From Pachypanchax playfairii (lineage: Eukaryota; Chordata; Actinopteri; Cyprinodontiformes; Aplocheilidae), in assembly GCA_006937955.1 (NCBI GenBank), contig SSNP01000014.1, positions 1,839,191-1,903,190 on the forward strand: a stretch of DNA of 64,000 nt, given 5' to 3'. Every line of letters begins with the position of its first letter. The stretch's first letter is position 1. This document shows positions 23,900-35,092 of this stretch, one piece after another. The notes below the pieces were generated by a model. It was not told where the DNA came from and ran no database searches. It saw only the letters and a program-made list of their open reading frames with translations. The position numbers were made by a program, and so were the translations under genes.

Positions 23900-24402
23900 C
23901 CCCTTTTCCACTGGCATCTACTCAGCCCCACACCGCACTCTTGTTTAGAGCACTTCCACTATCCAATTTCGGGGCTGAGCCTCGTTTTTGTTGTACCACC
24001 TCTGGAGGTAGTACGAGTTGGGCTGAGTCCAGCCGCGGCATCCTTGTGCAGTGATTGGCTAGGATAGTTGATGACGCTAGTACCCCCACCCAGTCGCTGC
24101 TGCCCTCTGATTGGTGTGGCATGCAGGTGCCCCACTGGAAACAATCCTGGGTGTTTTTTTGAAACCAAGGTGAAACCAAGCTTCCTGCCATCCTGCTGGG
24201 TGTGCTGCTTGGTTTTCCGTGTAGACTACTTTCTGTATCACAGACTTTTTGCACTGCTTGCAAATCGAAACCCCACCTTCCTCCATACCTTCGCCCTCAC
24301 TTCTGTGAACACAATGGATACACAAGACAATACAGGCCATGTGGTGTTAGGCTGAGTCGGGGGGGAATCGGGTGGGCTGAGTATATGTCAGTGGAAAAGA
24401 GG
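23900..24402. mobile_element. TIR element (non-autonomous DNA transposon), 503 bp
   Basis: About 29-bp inverted ends: left CCCCTTTTCCACTGGCATC at 23900, right (complement) CCTCTTTTCCACTGACAT. TA dinucleotides flank both ends. Short open frames inside have no recognised domain. It is inserted just upstream of receptor copy A and is absent from unit B. Confidence 0.7.
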
Positions 24403-24404
24403 TA

Positions 24405-26513
24405 TATGTGAGCAGGTCCGACAAACATCTCCAAGCAAGATGGTGAAGCGGTGCGCCCACAGTCTTGGTAAATCGGACACTAGATACCCAGAGAGACTGC
24501 CTGGAGGAGTGGTGTTCTTCCCATTCCCAAAGCCAAAAATATAATGTGAGGAGTGCCTACAGTGGATAAAACAGAGTGAACAGCCCCACTTCCAGTTATG
24601 TGTCAAATATTGCAAAGCATAAATATGTTTGCTCAAAGGTAATGCTAACAGCTAACTAGTTACTGTGTTGTCTAGATCTAGAGACATAATCTAGGGACAC
24701 AAATTAGGCCAAAGTTATGATTACCATGGATATCATTGACAGAATGTTAACCCACTCTCTTTAGCTAAGTTTAACAAGCCCTTTAGCTTTAGCCAGCATT
24801 GGTTAAAGAGGCCATAGCAAAAAACATTTTTTCTGAGGTTTCTGTTGAATAGTTTAGGTCCACATGTGTTCTTGGTTTCATAATGGGTGTGAAAATGGCA
24901 CAATAATTGATCATTTGTTTTTTTATCACTAGACGTCGCAGGTGGCAATAACACCAGAGAACACCCAATTTCAAAAAGTCTATCATTGTGACTTCACAGT
25001 AATTTTGCTCATTAACCCATTCAATACCAGCTATTTTCCAGTTTCTATCCACCCTCAGTGCCAGAGACATTGAGCATTTTTACAGATTTTTGAAGGCCCA
25101 CAGATTATTTTATCCTGTAACTATGTGAATTCTGAAACCACCATCAGAAAGTTTATACTCTCTTCTTTCAGAGCAAAAAAATGGTTTCACACACAGGTAA
25201 GAACAACTTGTACTTCCTTTAGAGGCGTGATATTTACAAAGTGCGCACGGTCATTCCCGAGCCCCCCCCCCCCTTTTCTTATCAAAAAAAGCATTGGCAC
25301 TGAATGTTCAGATTTTCTTTGACATCTTAGACATCGATGCATGTCCAGAATATTTAAAAGTCTTTCAAATTAATGTTTGTGATCTCTGGTGGAGCGGGAT
25401 GCTTGGTGGCTAAAAGCTGCTAGCATAAACACCAGCTCTGTGCCTGGGCGCGTGCTCAGGCTGGCTCCCCTTCTAAGCTCCCTATCAAACAGGAAACAAT
25501 TTGCTATTGCGCATGTGCAGCAGGGGAGGAAACAGGAAGCTGTGCTCTCATAGGCTAGTTTATTAGCCAATCTGAGTCCAGCAAATTACCACAATGAATA
25601 TTAATGAGTAAAAGCCCGAATCCAGGCAAACTTTTAGGCAGTCAGATCGAAAGGGCTGTAAATCTGTGTTTCCTAAAGTTTTTTCGATATAAAATGTTAT
25701 ATTACAGGTTAATACTTCAGAAATAACCACAAAGTCATGGGATTTAATGCTACCTACATTAGCTACTGTTGTGTTGGGTCTTTGAGCTCCCCCACTTCAT
25801 TTTTCGTCAGTTTACAAAAAAGTTAAACATAGCACCCCAACAAGCAGCTACTGTTCAACTACACAGTTGATATAATAATAAAGAAAGTAGTTCAGGTCAA
25901 ATTCTGCTAATTAACCTTGTGAATGCTTTCAATGGCAGTAAGTTAAAATTCACACTGCATGTGTATTTGCAACATACTTCTTTTAACCCCATTTGTTTAA
26001 AAAATTGGATAAAACTGTAAATCTTTTTCAAACACTGAGAAAATACTTTTAAAGAAAAGTTAATTTAATAAGAAAAACATTGTGATTTTTTTTAAAATCT
26101 AAAACAGGATCTTTTCTTTGAAGAACAACATTAAAATGTTGAACAACACATTAATTTTTTGTTTTGAATTATTTCTTAAGTTACTTGATGATGCCTCATA
26201 CCTTATTGCCGCCCTGGGCTATTTTAGATGTAGCACGATCTATTCCCTTCTCACACAGCTTTGTCGAGAACTACTAACCACAAAACAGTCTAGCTGAGAG
26301 TAAAACTTGTAAATCTTGTCCTTAAAAAACAGAGGAACCATTTCCAATTGAGCTTCCGACAACACTTTGTAAAGTAAATAAAAAAACTTGGTATAAAAAC
26401 AGATCCTTGTCTACTGAAGAACTTATCAAAGTCTGGAGAGCTTCACAGCAGAAGGACTCAGATATTTACATAAAAATGTAAAGCGTCATGAGTTCATGCA
26501 AATCAACACTCAC
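24405..26513. other. upstream region/5' intron of receptor copy A
   Basis: AT-rich interval between the coding exon and a candidate first exon. Part of it (25890-26530) aligns to unit B, while 24800-25755 has no counterpart there. It contains a C-tract at 25259-25273. Conserved splice-like signals occur near 26190-26270 and 26514. Confidence 0.45.
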
Positions 26514-26548
26514 CTGTTTAATTCTGCAGTGAGTCATACTTCTGTGAG
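26514..26548 (-). other. candidate non-coding first exon of receptor copy A
   Basis: AATTAAACAG|GTGAGTG gives a strong donor at 26513/26514, conserved in unit B (31439). The upstream boundary is unknown. In unit A the duplication junction follows within about 30 bp. Confidence 0.4.
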
Positions 26549-26582
26549 CATGCTATGAGGGATTTTTGGACCATTTATTTTG

Positions 26583-26888
26583 GTAAATGGCGTGTACTTG
26601 TACTCCTATGACCCCCAAAGCGCTTCACACTACAGTTTTTTTGTCATTCACCCATTCACACATGTTTGGTAATGATGAACTACACACATGTAGCCACAGC
26701 TGTCCTGGGACACACACTGACAGAGGCGAGGCTGCCAGACCCTCCGGCCACCACCAAACAGGCAAAGTGGGTTAAGTGTCTTGCCAGGGGCACAACAGCC
26801 AGGCGATCTTTTTCTCTGGGAGGGATTCGAACCAGCGACCTTCCAGTTACCAGACGACCCACTCTACTGCCTGAGCCACGGCCGCCCC
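26583..26888 (-). mobile_element. tRNA-derived SINE
   Basis: On the minus strand it starts GGGGCGGCCGTGGCTCAGGC, with A box (TGGCTCAGGCAGTAGAGTG) and B box (GGTTCGAATCC). It ends with the fish SINE tail resembling GTGAAGCGCTTTGGGGGTC and CATTTACCA. It is inserted near the left edge of duplication unit B and absent from A. Confidence 0.85.
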
Positions 26889-27099
26889 AGTTTTGTCTCC
26901 TTAACGCAGCTAGGTAAGGTCCCAAGGCGAATGCCTGAGGAACAACACATGTTGTTTATGGATTATGTACTGTTATGTATAAAAACTGCCTGTTGTATAA
27001 ATCCTGATTTTGTGCAAGATTTTCAAGTACAATGACATACTGTTACTTCTACAAAAATTACACCTCTCACTTTTCATGATGCAACACATTGGAAAAGGT

Positions 27100-27330
27100 G
27101 TTACAGTCCATCTGGAGATACGCCATGTGGTCTCTTTCCTACTTGTGATTCAGTTCATGGAACAGATTTTCAGGCTGTAGAGGTTTCTCCTCTGGATCCT
27201 CTGGATCCATGGCTGCACCCATCAGCGTCAAAATCTTCTCTTTGGGTCTTCCTGCTGATTCAGAATGAAAGTGGTTACAGCTGCTAGATCGTCTCTATCC
27301 TGCAGCTGTTGATGGTGCAACTTTGAAATG
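27100..27330 (-). pseudogene. PIF/Harbinger transposase N-terminal remnant
   Basis: The minus strand encodes LHHQQLQDRDDLAAVTTF, then after stops a WVQPWIQR...RNLYS motif like the WWVxPxxxR(R)...Y segment at the start of PIF/Harbinger nucleases. Internal stops and a small insertion mark it as dead. A related fragment lies at 39750-39955. Confidence 0.5.
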
Positions 27331-27603
27331 TAAAAACTTTTCCACAGATTTTTGAAGTTAACTGACAGATGCCACTTATGTTCCATGACGAAATGTGCAG
27401 AAAGTCGTAGGATCTTCATAACAACGACTTGAAACTTTCCTCTGATCCTCCTTTGACCATGAAGGTTGCACCACTCCATACAACATAAGAAATTTCTACA
27501 GCCAGCATTAGGCAGGAAGTCACATTATCGTCTCAAGGATGCCTCAAGTTTCTTTTGCCAACTTGTAGGAAATGCTGCAGAAAACTATGACCTATTCACA
27601 AAC

Positions 27604-27667
27604 GTCTACGAAATCCAGATTTTGTATATACACATATATATAGAAACAAAATCTGGATTTCGTAGAC
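27604..27667. repeat. perfect 22-bp inverted repeat
   Basis: Arms 27604-27625 and 27646-27667 are exact reverse complements separated by 20 nt of TA-rich loop. The corresponding place in unit A (about 17470-17495) has only a single imperfect arm. Confidence 0.9.
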
Positions 27668-27676
27668 ATTTATATA

Positions 27677-27763
27677 CTGGATGGTTTTATGTCACAACCA
27701 GAAGGTTCCAGGTTTCAGACTCAGCGGGGCATTTCTGTTTGGATTCGTGCATGTTCTCTGTGC
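27677..27763 (+). mobile_element. decayed tRNA-derived SINE, unit B copy
   Basis: Counterpart of 19826-19912 with the same motif order (B-box-like GGTTTCAGACTC, then ATGTTCTCTGTGC). Confidence 0.5.
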
Positions 27764-29469
27764 ACCTCTTTGAGATTTGCACCAAGAAGAATGATGTCGA
27801 CCATGTTGGAGGCTTTCTTCTTCATGACAATCGTTAGTGCTGGACTGACTTAGAAAATAAACTCGTTTTGAAGTTGTTTGTGCACATACTTCCCTTAAAC
27901 ACACTTGGTTTTTATAAATGTTCTTTTCAACTGCAAAAAAGTCTTAACATTGTTAAAATTCAACAACAAATTGTTTGGCCGAACAGGTGGGTTAAGATAT
28001 AAAAGAAATAAATATAGAATCCTGTGATACTTTACGATTTGTTGGAATATTCAAAGCATGCTATTTTATTTTTACAAAACAGTGACATTCAATTCTTGAC
28101 AGCAAATATTTTTATTTATCATGTTCTGTATATTTAAACCTTTTTAAGTACTAAATAAATGAATAATGTACCTTTTTAGTTGATTTTTTTTAACTAAGCT
28201 TTTATTTTGAAAAACAAAGGTCCCTACCTTTAAATGGCTCCAGTCTTGCAGGAAACAAATGTCTTTAAGGTTTTTCTGCTGTTGCAGTAACATGTCAAGC
28301 ATCTTTCTCCTGAGAAAGATTCAAAAAGCTGCTGACCACAAAATTACTTAACTGTTTGATGAGAGTTTTTTATGAAAAAGGTCAGCAGAACTGTTTTCAA
28401 TCATGAATTCATGTAAACAAACTCCCCATAACTATTTAATCTTATACATCCAAAATGATCGAAATGAGCATTCTGATTATAAATCCACTGAAGAACTCAT
28501 TCCAGTCTGAAGATCTAGACCTTTGGTAGTCGAAGGACTCTATCAGAAATAAAATTATAAATTCTGAGGTCACTGTCAGGTCATTGATGAGGGTTAGGAC
28601 CCAGATAAGGAAACAAGGAAGTGTCGTAGGGCAGAGCCATGGAGAAACTGACACATCCAGCAAAGAGCCTAAATATTTACAAAGTGATTGACTGAATAAA
28701 ACCCGGGCATGAATAAAAAGGAAGTACAAAATTAAAGATGCATAAAACAACCTCTTCTACAAAATAAAACAGGAAGGAAAACCAACAGAGAGAAGGTGAG
28801 GAAGTCTCCTTATTCAGTCGTGACATTAAAACAAGTGCCATGAATGAGAACTTGAGGTTTCTTATTTAATCCCATTTCTCAGAGAGAGAAAAGCAGAAAA
28901 ACAGATCAAACAATTCGATACAGTAATTCAATGAATCTGTGGTTGAGACAGCAACAGTTGCCGGTACATTCTTATACAGGCATGAATAAACAAAAACTTC
29001 TGAAACAAAGAGGAAGTGGTTTTTCTCAGGCACGTGCTTTTAGCTTGAACTTTTTTTTACAAGCATTCTGTTCTTGTAAAAATGTCATTTTTATCTTCAG
29101 ACATCTCAAGTGGGGAAATAAATGTGAAAATACATTCCAAGCTGCACAAGTACTTAATTAGTTGCCAAACACATCCTAGAGGAATATAAAGGTTTACATG
29201 GTGTCAAGATTCATGTAAAAAGATGAAAGTGTTTATATGATATAAAATATAAACCATAAGAAGTAATATTTTTATGGATGGACAGACGGACGGATGGTTA
29301 TTCTGAACTTGTTGAGCTTCAGAGTCCTTCAGATGGATCTGGTGCAGCCTGCTGGGACAAGGTCCAGACTTCCTGTGACTCTGATCTGGACAATTAAAAA
29401 TGGGAAAATTAATAAATGTTCCTTAATATATTTCTAAAAACCTATTAAAACACTCAGATACACAGTGTC

Positions 29470-30381
29470 TTACTTGGTTTGTACCGTGTTGGTCTGGTTC
29501 TGTTGGTTCTCTTGGGTCTGGCAGCAGCAGGATCTACATGCCAGCTTTTCTTTAGACAGGTAGAGAACAGGCTGAATGGTGCTGCTGAAGTCCATCAAGC
29601 CAAAAGCCACATAGTGAATATAGCATCTGAAAACATCTGGAGAGAAGTACTCCTGGAAAGGAAACAGCGCCACAGCAGGGAAGTAGTTAAACACAATGAT
29701 TGCCAGAATGATGACGACCATGTTGAAGGCTTTCTTCTTCATGGGATGCATGTTGTCTCTGCTGCTCACAGACCTCCGCAGCGCCCAAAGGATCGCTATG
29801 TTGCAGAACACCATGAAGGCAAACACTGTGAGGATCATTACTGTGAAGACCTTGTCAAAGTGTACAATGTTGCCCACACATTTAGCAGAGGCGTAGGCCA
29901 GAATGATGAGCAAGACCAGAACGGCCAGGACTGTTCTGTGTTGACGATCCTTGAGCGCAGTGAAGGTGATGGGATGGATCACGGCCATGTAGCGGTCCAG
30001 GCAGATGCAGGACAGAAAGAGCGGTGAGAAGTCTTTGATACCATAGAAGAAGCGTAGGATGTACCAAGCGGTGCTGCTGTTAATGAAGACGATGTTGGCC
30101 AGCTCCAAAGGAGGGATGAGACAAAACAACACATCTAAAACCGCCAGATGAAAGATGAAGATGTCTGAGGTGGAGGAGTCTCTCTTGTTCTTATGGATGA
30201 ACCACAGCACCATGAGGTTGGCCGGGATACCCAGGAACATGTTGGTAAACTGCAGACTGAGATACCAGATGAGGACCGCAGGCATTTCTCTGCAGCTCTC
30301 ATAGACGGTCTTCACATCAGTGAAGTTTGGAGGTCTGTAAGAGACGAAGAGCGCTGACGAGTTGAAGTCTGAATCATCCAT
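29470..30381 (-). CDS. rhodopsin-class GPCR, copy B
   Basis: Tandem duplicate of the receptor at 22838-23746: 303 codons plus stop, with the same acceptor (TTTTTATCAG|ATATC) 34 nt before ATG. It shares the N-glycosylation sequons, DRY, the TM6 proline motif, QPVLY and the CRSCCC tail, and the same absence of the TM3 cysteine. Differences from A include S for L at residue 4, I for T before the TM1 PAN, L for M in TM1, one extra N in the first intracellular loop (HKNKRD) and a changed last residue. Such near-identity, against flanks that diverge more through indels, suggests recent duplication, gene conversion or selection. A candidate non-coding first exon ends at 31439. Confidence 0.88.
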   Translation of the reverse strand: MDDSDFNSSALFVSYRPPNFTDVKTVYESCREMPAVLIWYLSLQFTNMFLGIPANLMVLWFIHKNKRDSSTSDIFIFHLAVLDVLFCLIPPLELANIVFINSSTAWYILRFFYGIKDFSPLFLSCICLDRYMAVIHPITFTALKDRQHRTVLAVLVLLIILAYASAKCVGNIVHFDKVFTVMILTVFAFMVFCNIAILWALRRSVSSRDNMHPMKKKAFNMVVIILAIIVFNYFPAVALFPFQEYFSPDVFRCYIHYVAFGLMDFSSTIQPVLYLSKEKLACRSCCCQTQENQQNQTNTVQTK

Positions 30382-33300
30382 GTGAGAAACTCGGATCGTC
30401 CAGAAGAAAAGATATCTGATAAAAACAAACAGCCAAAGTTTAAATAAATACATCCATCATAAAAGCTCAGATGAGTTTGTAAATATGTAACAGTTTGTTC
30501 CAATATGCCTAATATTATAGACTATTTCAGCACTTGTTACTGTTTTGTCACAAATTTCTTCCTGTAGAATTAATAAGTGATTCACATTTTTAAGCAGATA
30601 ATAAGCCAATAAGCTTATAATAAGCTAAAAAAAAAATCTAAAAAGTTTGATTGAGTGTTAACTGTCAATGTCATACATTAGCTATTAGATATTTTATATT
30701 TTGACAGCAGCAATAAACTTGTTTACACTAATATTAGAATTGTTTAACTTCACAGAAAGTAGTTCAGGTCAAATTCTGCTAAATAACTCTGTGATCGATA
30801 CTTTCAAAATAAAGGCAGTGAGTTCAAATTCATACTGCGTATGAATTTGTAACACGCTTCCCCTTTGGTTTAAGAAAATTGAATAAAACTGTAAATCTTG
30901 TTCAAACACTGAGAAAATAATGTTAAAGAAAAGTTAAATTAATTAAAAAAAAAACATTGTGAAAGTGTTCTTATCTAAAATACAAAGTTTTCTTTGAAGA
31001 ACAACAATAAAACATTGAAACACATGCAAACTCTGACTGCAAATAACACAATCTGTATGTTATCCTCTCAGAGTTCAGATAAAAAACATTTTAACATTTA
31101 TTTTAAATTATTTTTTAAGTTGATGATGGCTCGTACCTTGTTGCCGAGGTCCTGGGCTATTTTTGATGTAGCACTTCGATCTATTTCCTTCTCACACAGC
31201 AATGTAGAGAACTACTAACCACAAAACAGTCTAGCTGAGGGTTAAACTTGTCTATAAAAAAACAGAAGAATCATTTTCAATTGAGCTTCCTATAACACTT
31301 TCTGGTAAAAAAAAAAAAAAAAAATACATCCTCATCAACTGAATAACTTATCAAAGTCTGGAGAGCTTCACAGCAGAAGGACTCAGATATTTACATAAAA
31401 CTGTAAAGCATCATGAGTTCATGCAGATTAACACTCACCTGCTTAATTCTGCATTGAATCCAGTATCAGATCATGTGTCCACTTTGTTCCTGTGTGAGCA
31501 AATACTGATCCCCCAGCTCACAATGAACAGACAACATCTTTTGGATTGAGAGCCAGCACTTCAGGGATCCATCAGATCGTCCAATCACAGTGTAAAGATG
31601 AGGGTGTGGAAGCTGGGGTGCTCCCTCAGGATGCCGTGATGTCTTTGAGTGTCAAATACCAAACATAGATTTATAAACTTTAAACACATGACAAAGTAGA
31701 TTAGATGTGAAAATGGATGGAGACATGAAACAAAACGCGGATCAGAAAGAAATAAAACAGACGTGTGATGGCAGTCCGTTCAAAACGATTGACGGTGATG
31801 CAACAAAACGATGGAGGCTGACGGAAAATCAGCAGTAAACAACTGATGCAACAGTCCTGAAAATCATATCTGATTAAATTCCCTGTAACATGGTGTAACG
31901 TGTTACATGACATGTTTCAAGCCTGTGGGTGGGTTCAGACTGGGCCTATTAGGTGACCTCTGACCTTTTTACAGCTAATTCCAATACGTTTAAAAGACCC
32001 CCGTGTGTGGAAACCACTCTGTAAAGACCGTTAACTAAAACAACAGTAAACAGAATGTTCTCAGTATATTAAACTTTACAGTCACTGTGCTGTTGTTTCA
32101 GGCTGTTTGAAGAGTTTTACTGCGGGAGGTCGATTCTGGTTTGTTTACTTTATTCTGTTTGTGCCTGAATTATTGTGGTTTGCAAAGCTTTTGGGTTAGC
32201 AGGAGATTTTATATGTTAGATTTTTACTGGTTTGATCAAATCTGAAACAGAACAGGAACAACAGCAACTGCAAATGTTTTTTTTCTTGACTAATTTAATC
32301 AATAAATGTAACAAATTCTGCAAGATCTTGCTGTACTGTGTGAGATCATATACATTATTTTCTACATATGACCAGAGCAACTCTAATGAAAACATTAAAA
32401 GCCACGTGAAGGAAAAGTTCAACAAAACTTGTTATATATTTAACTGCAACTTAAATTAAATGGAAATTAACACTCATTTTACTCATACAGATGTGGATTT
32501 ATGAAAATTTGCAGGTATTGTAACATAAATATAGATAAATATCAGTTTTAATGTAAAGTGTTTTGTTTGTTTTGATCACTCAGATCTTTCTCTCATCAAG
32601 CCAGACACTGAAATAATGAAGCAGGAAAGAAGCAAGTTTGTAATGGAAAGAGAAAATGTTTTGCATGTGTACAGAAATGACCAAATTAATGCTGTTAACT
32701 GCTTTTATTTTGACATTTCACCTTACATCTGAGTATTCTCAGTTGAAAGCAGAGGAAAAGAGATTCACACGTCATAAAATGAGCAGCAAGAAACTAAAAA
32801 CCAAACGTGCAGACATCCCAGCAGTACCGTACAGAGATTACAAACCTACTATTTTCTTGCTACTGCCACCCACCAACTAAATACTTCTGTAAACCTGTGG
32901 ATGGATCTGATTTCAACTCTAAAATCATCTGCATTCAGACTGATTCTGCTAATCACAAAACTCGTACACCGACGATAAGTTTTCCTATCAATGCTAACAT
33001 TTTATCTCCACATTTCAAACTTAAATCTCTTCAATGGAAAACGTTTTGAGCTGTAAATACGATGTCACACCAATGACATGCAAAGGATTTGTGATACTAG
33101 CTAAACAAATAGACAACTAGGTATATTTTTGTTTCTGACATCATAGTTATCACAACACATTCACCATCTACTGAACTCCTTCTTCACAGCTTTCTTCAAC
33201 GTGCAAACTTCCAGATTTCTCCAGTCCATCTCTTTCCTGCGTGTCGTGAGCTTGTAAAATGTCTTGTTACATTATTTGGGTTGTGAGCTGTTTTCACACG

Positions 33301-33639
33301 TGCACTGCAGCCCTGAAACTTTAAAACAAGACGTATGTCCACATGATTTGAACCAGAATCTGTCAAGGTTTATGTGGCTTGAATCCCTAAAATAAAAAAG
33401 TGGGATTAAAGATTAATTGAGGTAACAGAGCTGTTAACAAGGCGGAAGCTTTGTAATTTTTTGTACCTAATATTTTGGATGCATACTTAATCACACATGC
33501 ATGCAGTCTTTTCCCAGCTTGAGAAAAAGAACAACCATCTCAGGATTCTGTTCATCATCTTGTCACAAAAATAAAAACCCCACAACAGTTTATAATGAAG
33601 CTCACTGTCAGACCCAGACAGTTCATGTTCATATTTACA
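30382..33639. other. 5' flank of receptor copy B and intergenic DNA
   Basis: 30755-31450 aligns with unit A. Candidate untranslated exon signals lie near 31133-31212 and at 31439 (donor AATTAAGCAG|GTGAGTG). From 31450 to 33639 I see only AT-rich sequence with short frames lacking recognisable domains. Confidence 0.45.
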
Positions 33640-34165
33640 TGTCAAGCTTCATTATACTGAGCACAGGGGTCCCTCAAGGATGAGTGCTTAGTCCTTTACT
33701 CTTCTCTCACATGAAGCTACTGTACTGCAAAATTCAGCACAAACCAGCTCATTAACTTAGCTGGAAATCACTGAGGCTCTCTCTGGGGTTCATACACCAC
33801 CCTCTGATCAAGAAGGATCAGCAGAGAATTTGCTTCTCACTATCTTTTAAGGATGCACAAGAGAGCATCCTGACTTCCTCCATCACTTCCTGGTATGACA
33901 TTTACATTGTCAGAGAAAGGAAGACCTGAACGATGAGGGAGCAATGGTTCAGAGTAATCAGAGACTTACTCCCCTCCTTAAAGTCCATTTTTTAGGAGAG
34001 ATGCAAGAAAAACACACCCTCAGTATTGTGAAAGATCCCTCTCACCCTGCTCATGAGCTGTTTAACCTCCTGCCATCTGGAAGAATCCGTTCCGTCACAT
34101 CAAAAACCACCAGAATGTGCAGCACCTTCATTCCTCAACCGACAAGGCTGCTAAATGTCCAGTAA
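33640..34165 (+). pseudogene. LINE reverse-transcriptase remnant (L2/Rex-like 3' end)
   Basis: Broken frames contain TGVPQG (RT motif), then a block like HHPLIKKDQQRICFSLSF and finally DPSHPAHELFNLLPSGRIRS...IPQPTRLLN, a pattern typical of the C-terminal end of fish LINE proteins. Stops and frameshifts show it is inactive. Confidence 0.6.
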
Positions 34166-35092
34166 CCCTCTCAACACGCCCCATTGTTTTGTTTCATTAT
34201 ATAGTTTATATTCATGAACTTATTTACAATCAACATGACAACCATCATCACAGCTGATGTTGTCTAAAAGGGTCCAGCTGATTCTCTATAAACCTTCTGC
34301 AGCTCACGTGAAAATGGCCCAAAAAAAAGTTTTAAAATGAAAAGGAATGATGCAAAATACAGACTGCTCATAAAGGTAATTTCATTTTAGTGTTTGGGGG
34401 GGGGGCACTGCAAAAAAGACAAAAATAATAAAAGTCAAGGAAAGCATTTCTGTAAAAAATAAAGTACCAAACTGAGGAAAAAGAGTAACTGCCATTACAG
34501 AAAAACCACATGAACTTCCCATGTGGGTAATCGTGTTTTCACACCTGAAAAACATGTGAAAACGTCTGATAGCTCACAGCAAGTGGGAGCAGCTGATTTG
34601 TGTTCGTTTCAGAATTATGGCATTTTATTCCAACTGAAAGATTTCCCACTGTCCAATATCCTTTTGTGCAACTTTAATGGAGCTTCACTCTCAGTGAAGT
34701 TAAGGTTCTGTTCCTCGTGCAGCTGAGCAGCAGAAGTACAAATAAATATTTTAGGGAGAAGGAGAGGAGATCCAGCAGATGCTGAAATCTGGCAAAAAAT
34801 GGAGTGACTGGGAACATGAGACCCGTCTGGTTTCCTTTTAGCTTAGTGGGAAACCTGAAGGCAACAAGTAAGAAGAGCTTTCCTCTCAGGAGTGTTCACA
34901 TCCTGTTAGTGCATGTTTTTCTGAGTGCGGCGGAGTGGTTTCATGTGATAGTCAAGTCGTTTTGTGGCTACTAAAGGTGCGTTACTGTTTCAGTTCTCCT
35001 CCAGACCAGCACAGACACACTGATGTAACATCATCGTGATTATTTTCTGATTTTTGGTGCTGATGATGGTTTTGAGTAAAGTAAAGCTGTTT
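34166..35092. other. intergenic / 3' flank of sapcd2
   Basis: AT-rich, with a G10 run near 34397. No convincing poly(A) signal close to the sapcd2 stop was chosen. Confidence 0.4.

Larger units (their letters stand above)
16772..31450. repeat. head-to-tail segmental duplication with two receptor genes
   Basis: Unit A runs about 16772-26548 and unit B about 26551-31450. Collinear matches: 16772-16800 with 26552-26580; 17285-17330 with 26930-26970; 17355-17490 with 27485-27620; 19830-20000 with 27680-27760 plus 28570-28670; 20690-20840 with 28977-29135; 22540-23765 with 29140-30415; and 25890-26530 with 30755-31450. Differences in length come from later insertions: TTAA elements, a 21.5-22.3 kb element and a TIR element in A; a SINE and a Harbinger fragment in B. 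Confidence 0.85.

Noticed and set aside
24803..25747. Fifth TTAA-flanked element in unit A
   Set aside because: TTAA occurs at both ends and unit B lacks this stretch, but the inverted ends match too poorly to call an element.
26800..26888. tRNA gene suggested by A and B box motifs
   Set aside because: The boxes belong to a longer SINE with the usual tail; flanking sequence shows no separate tRNA fold.
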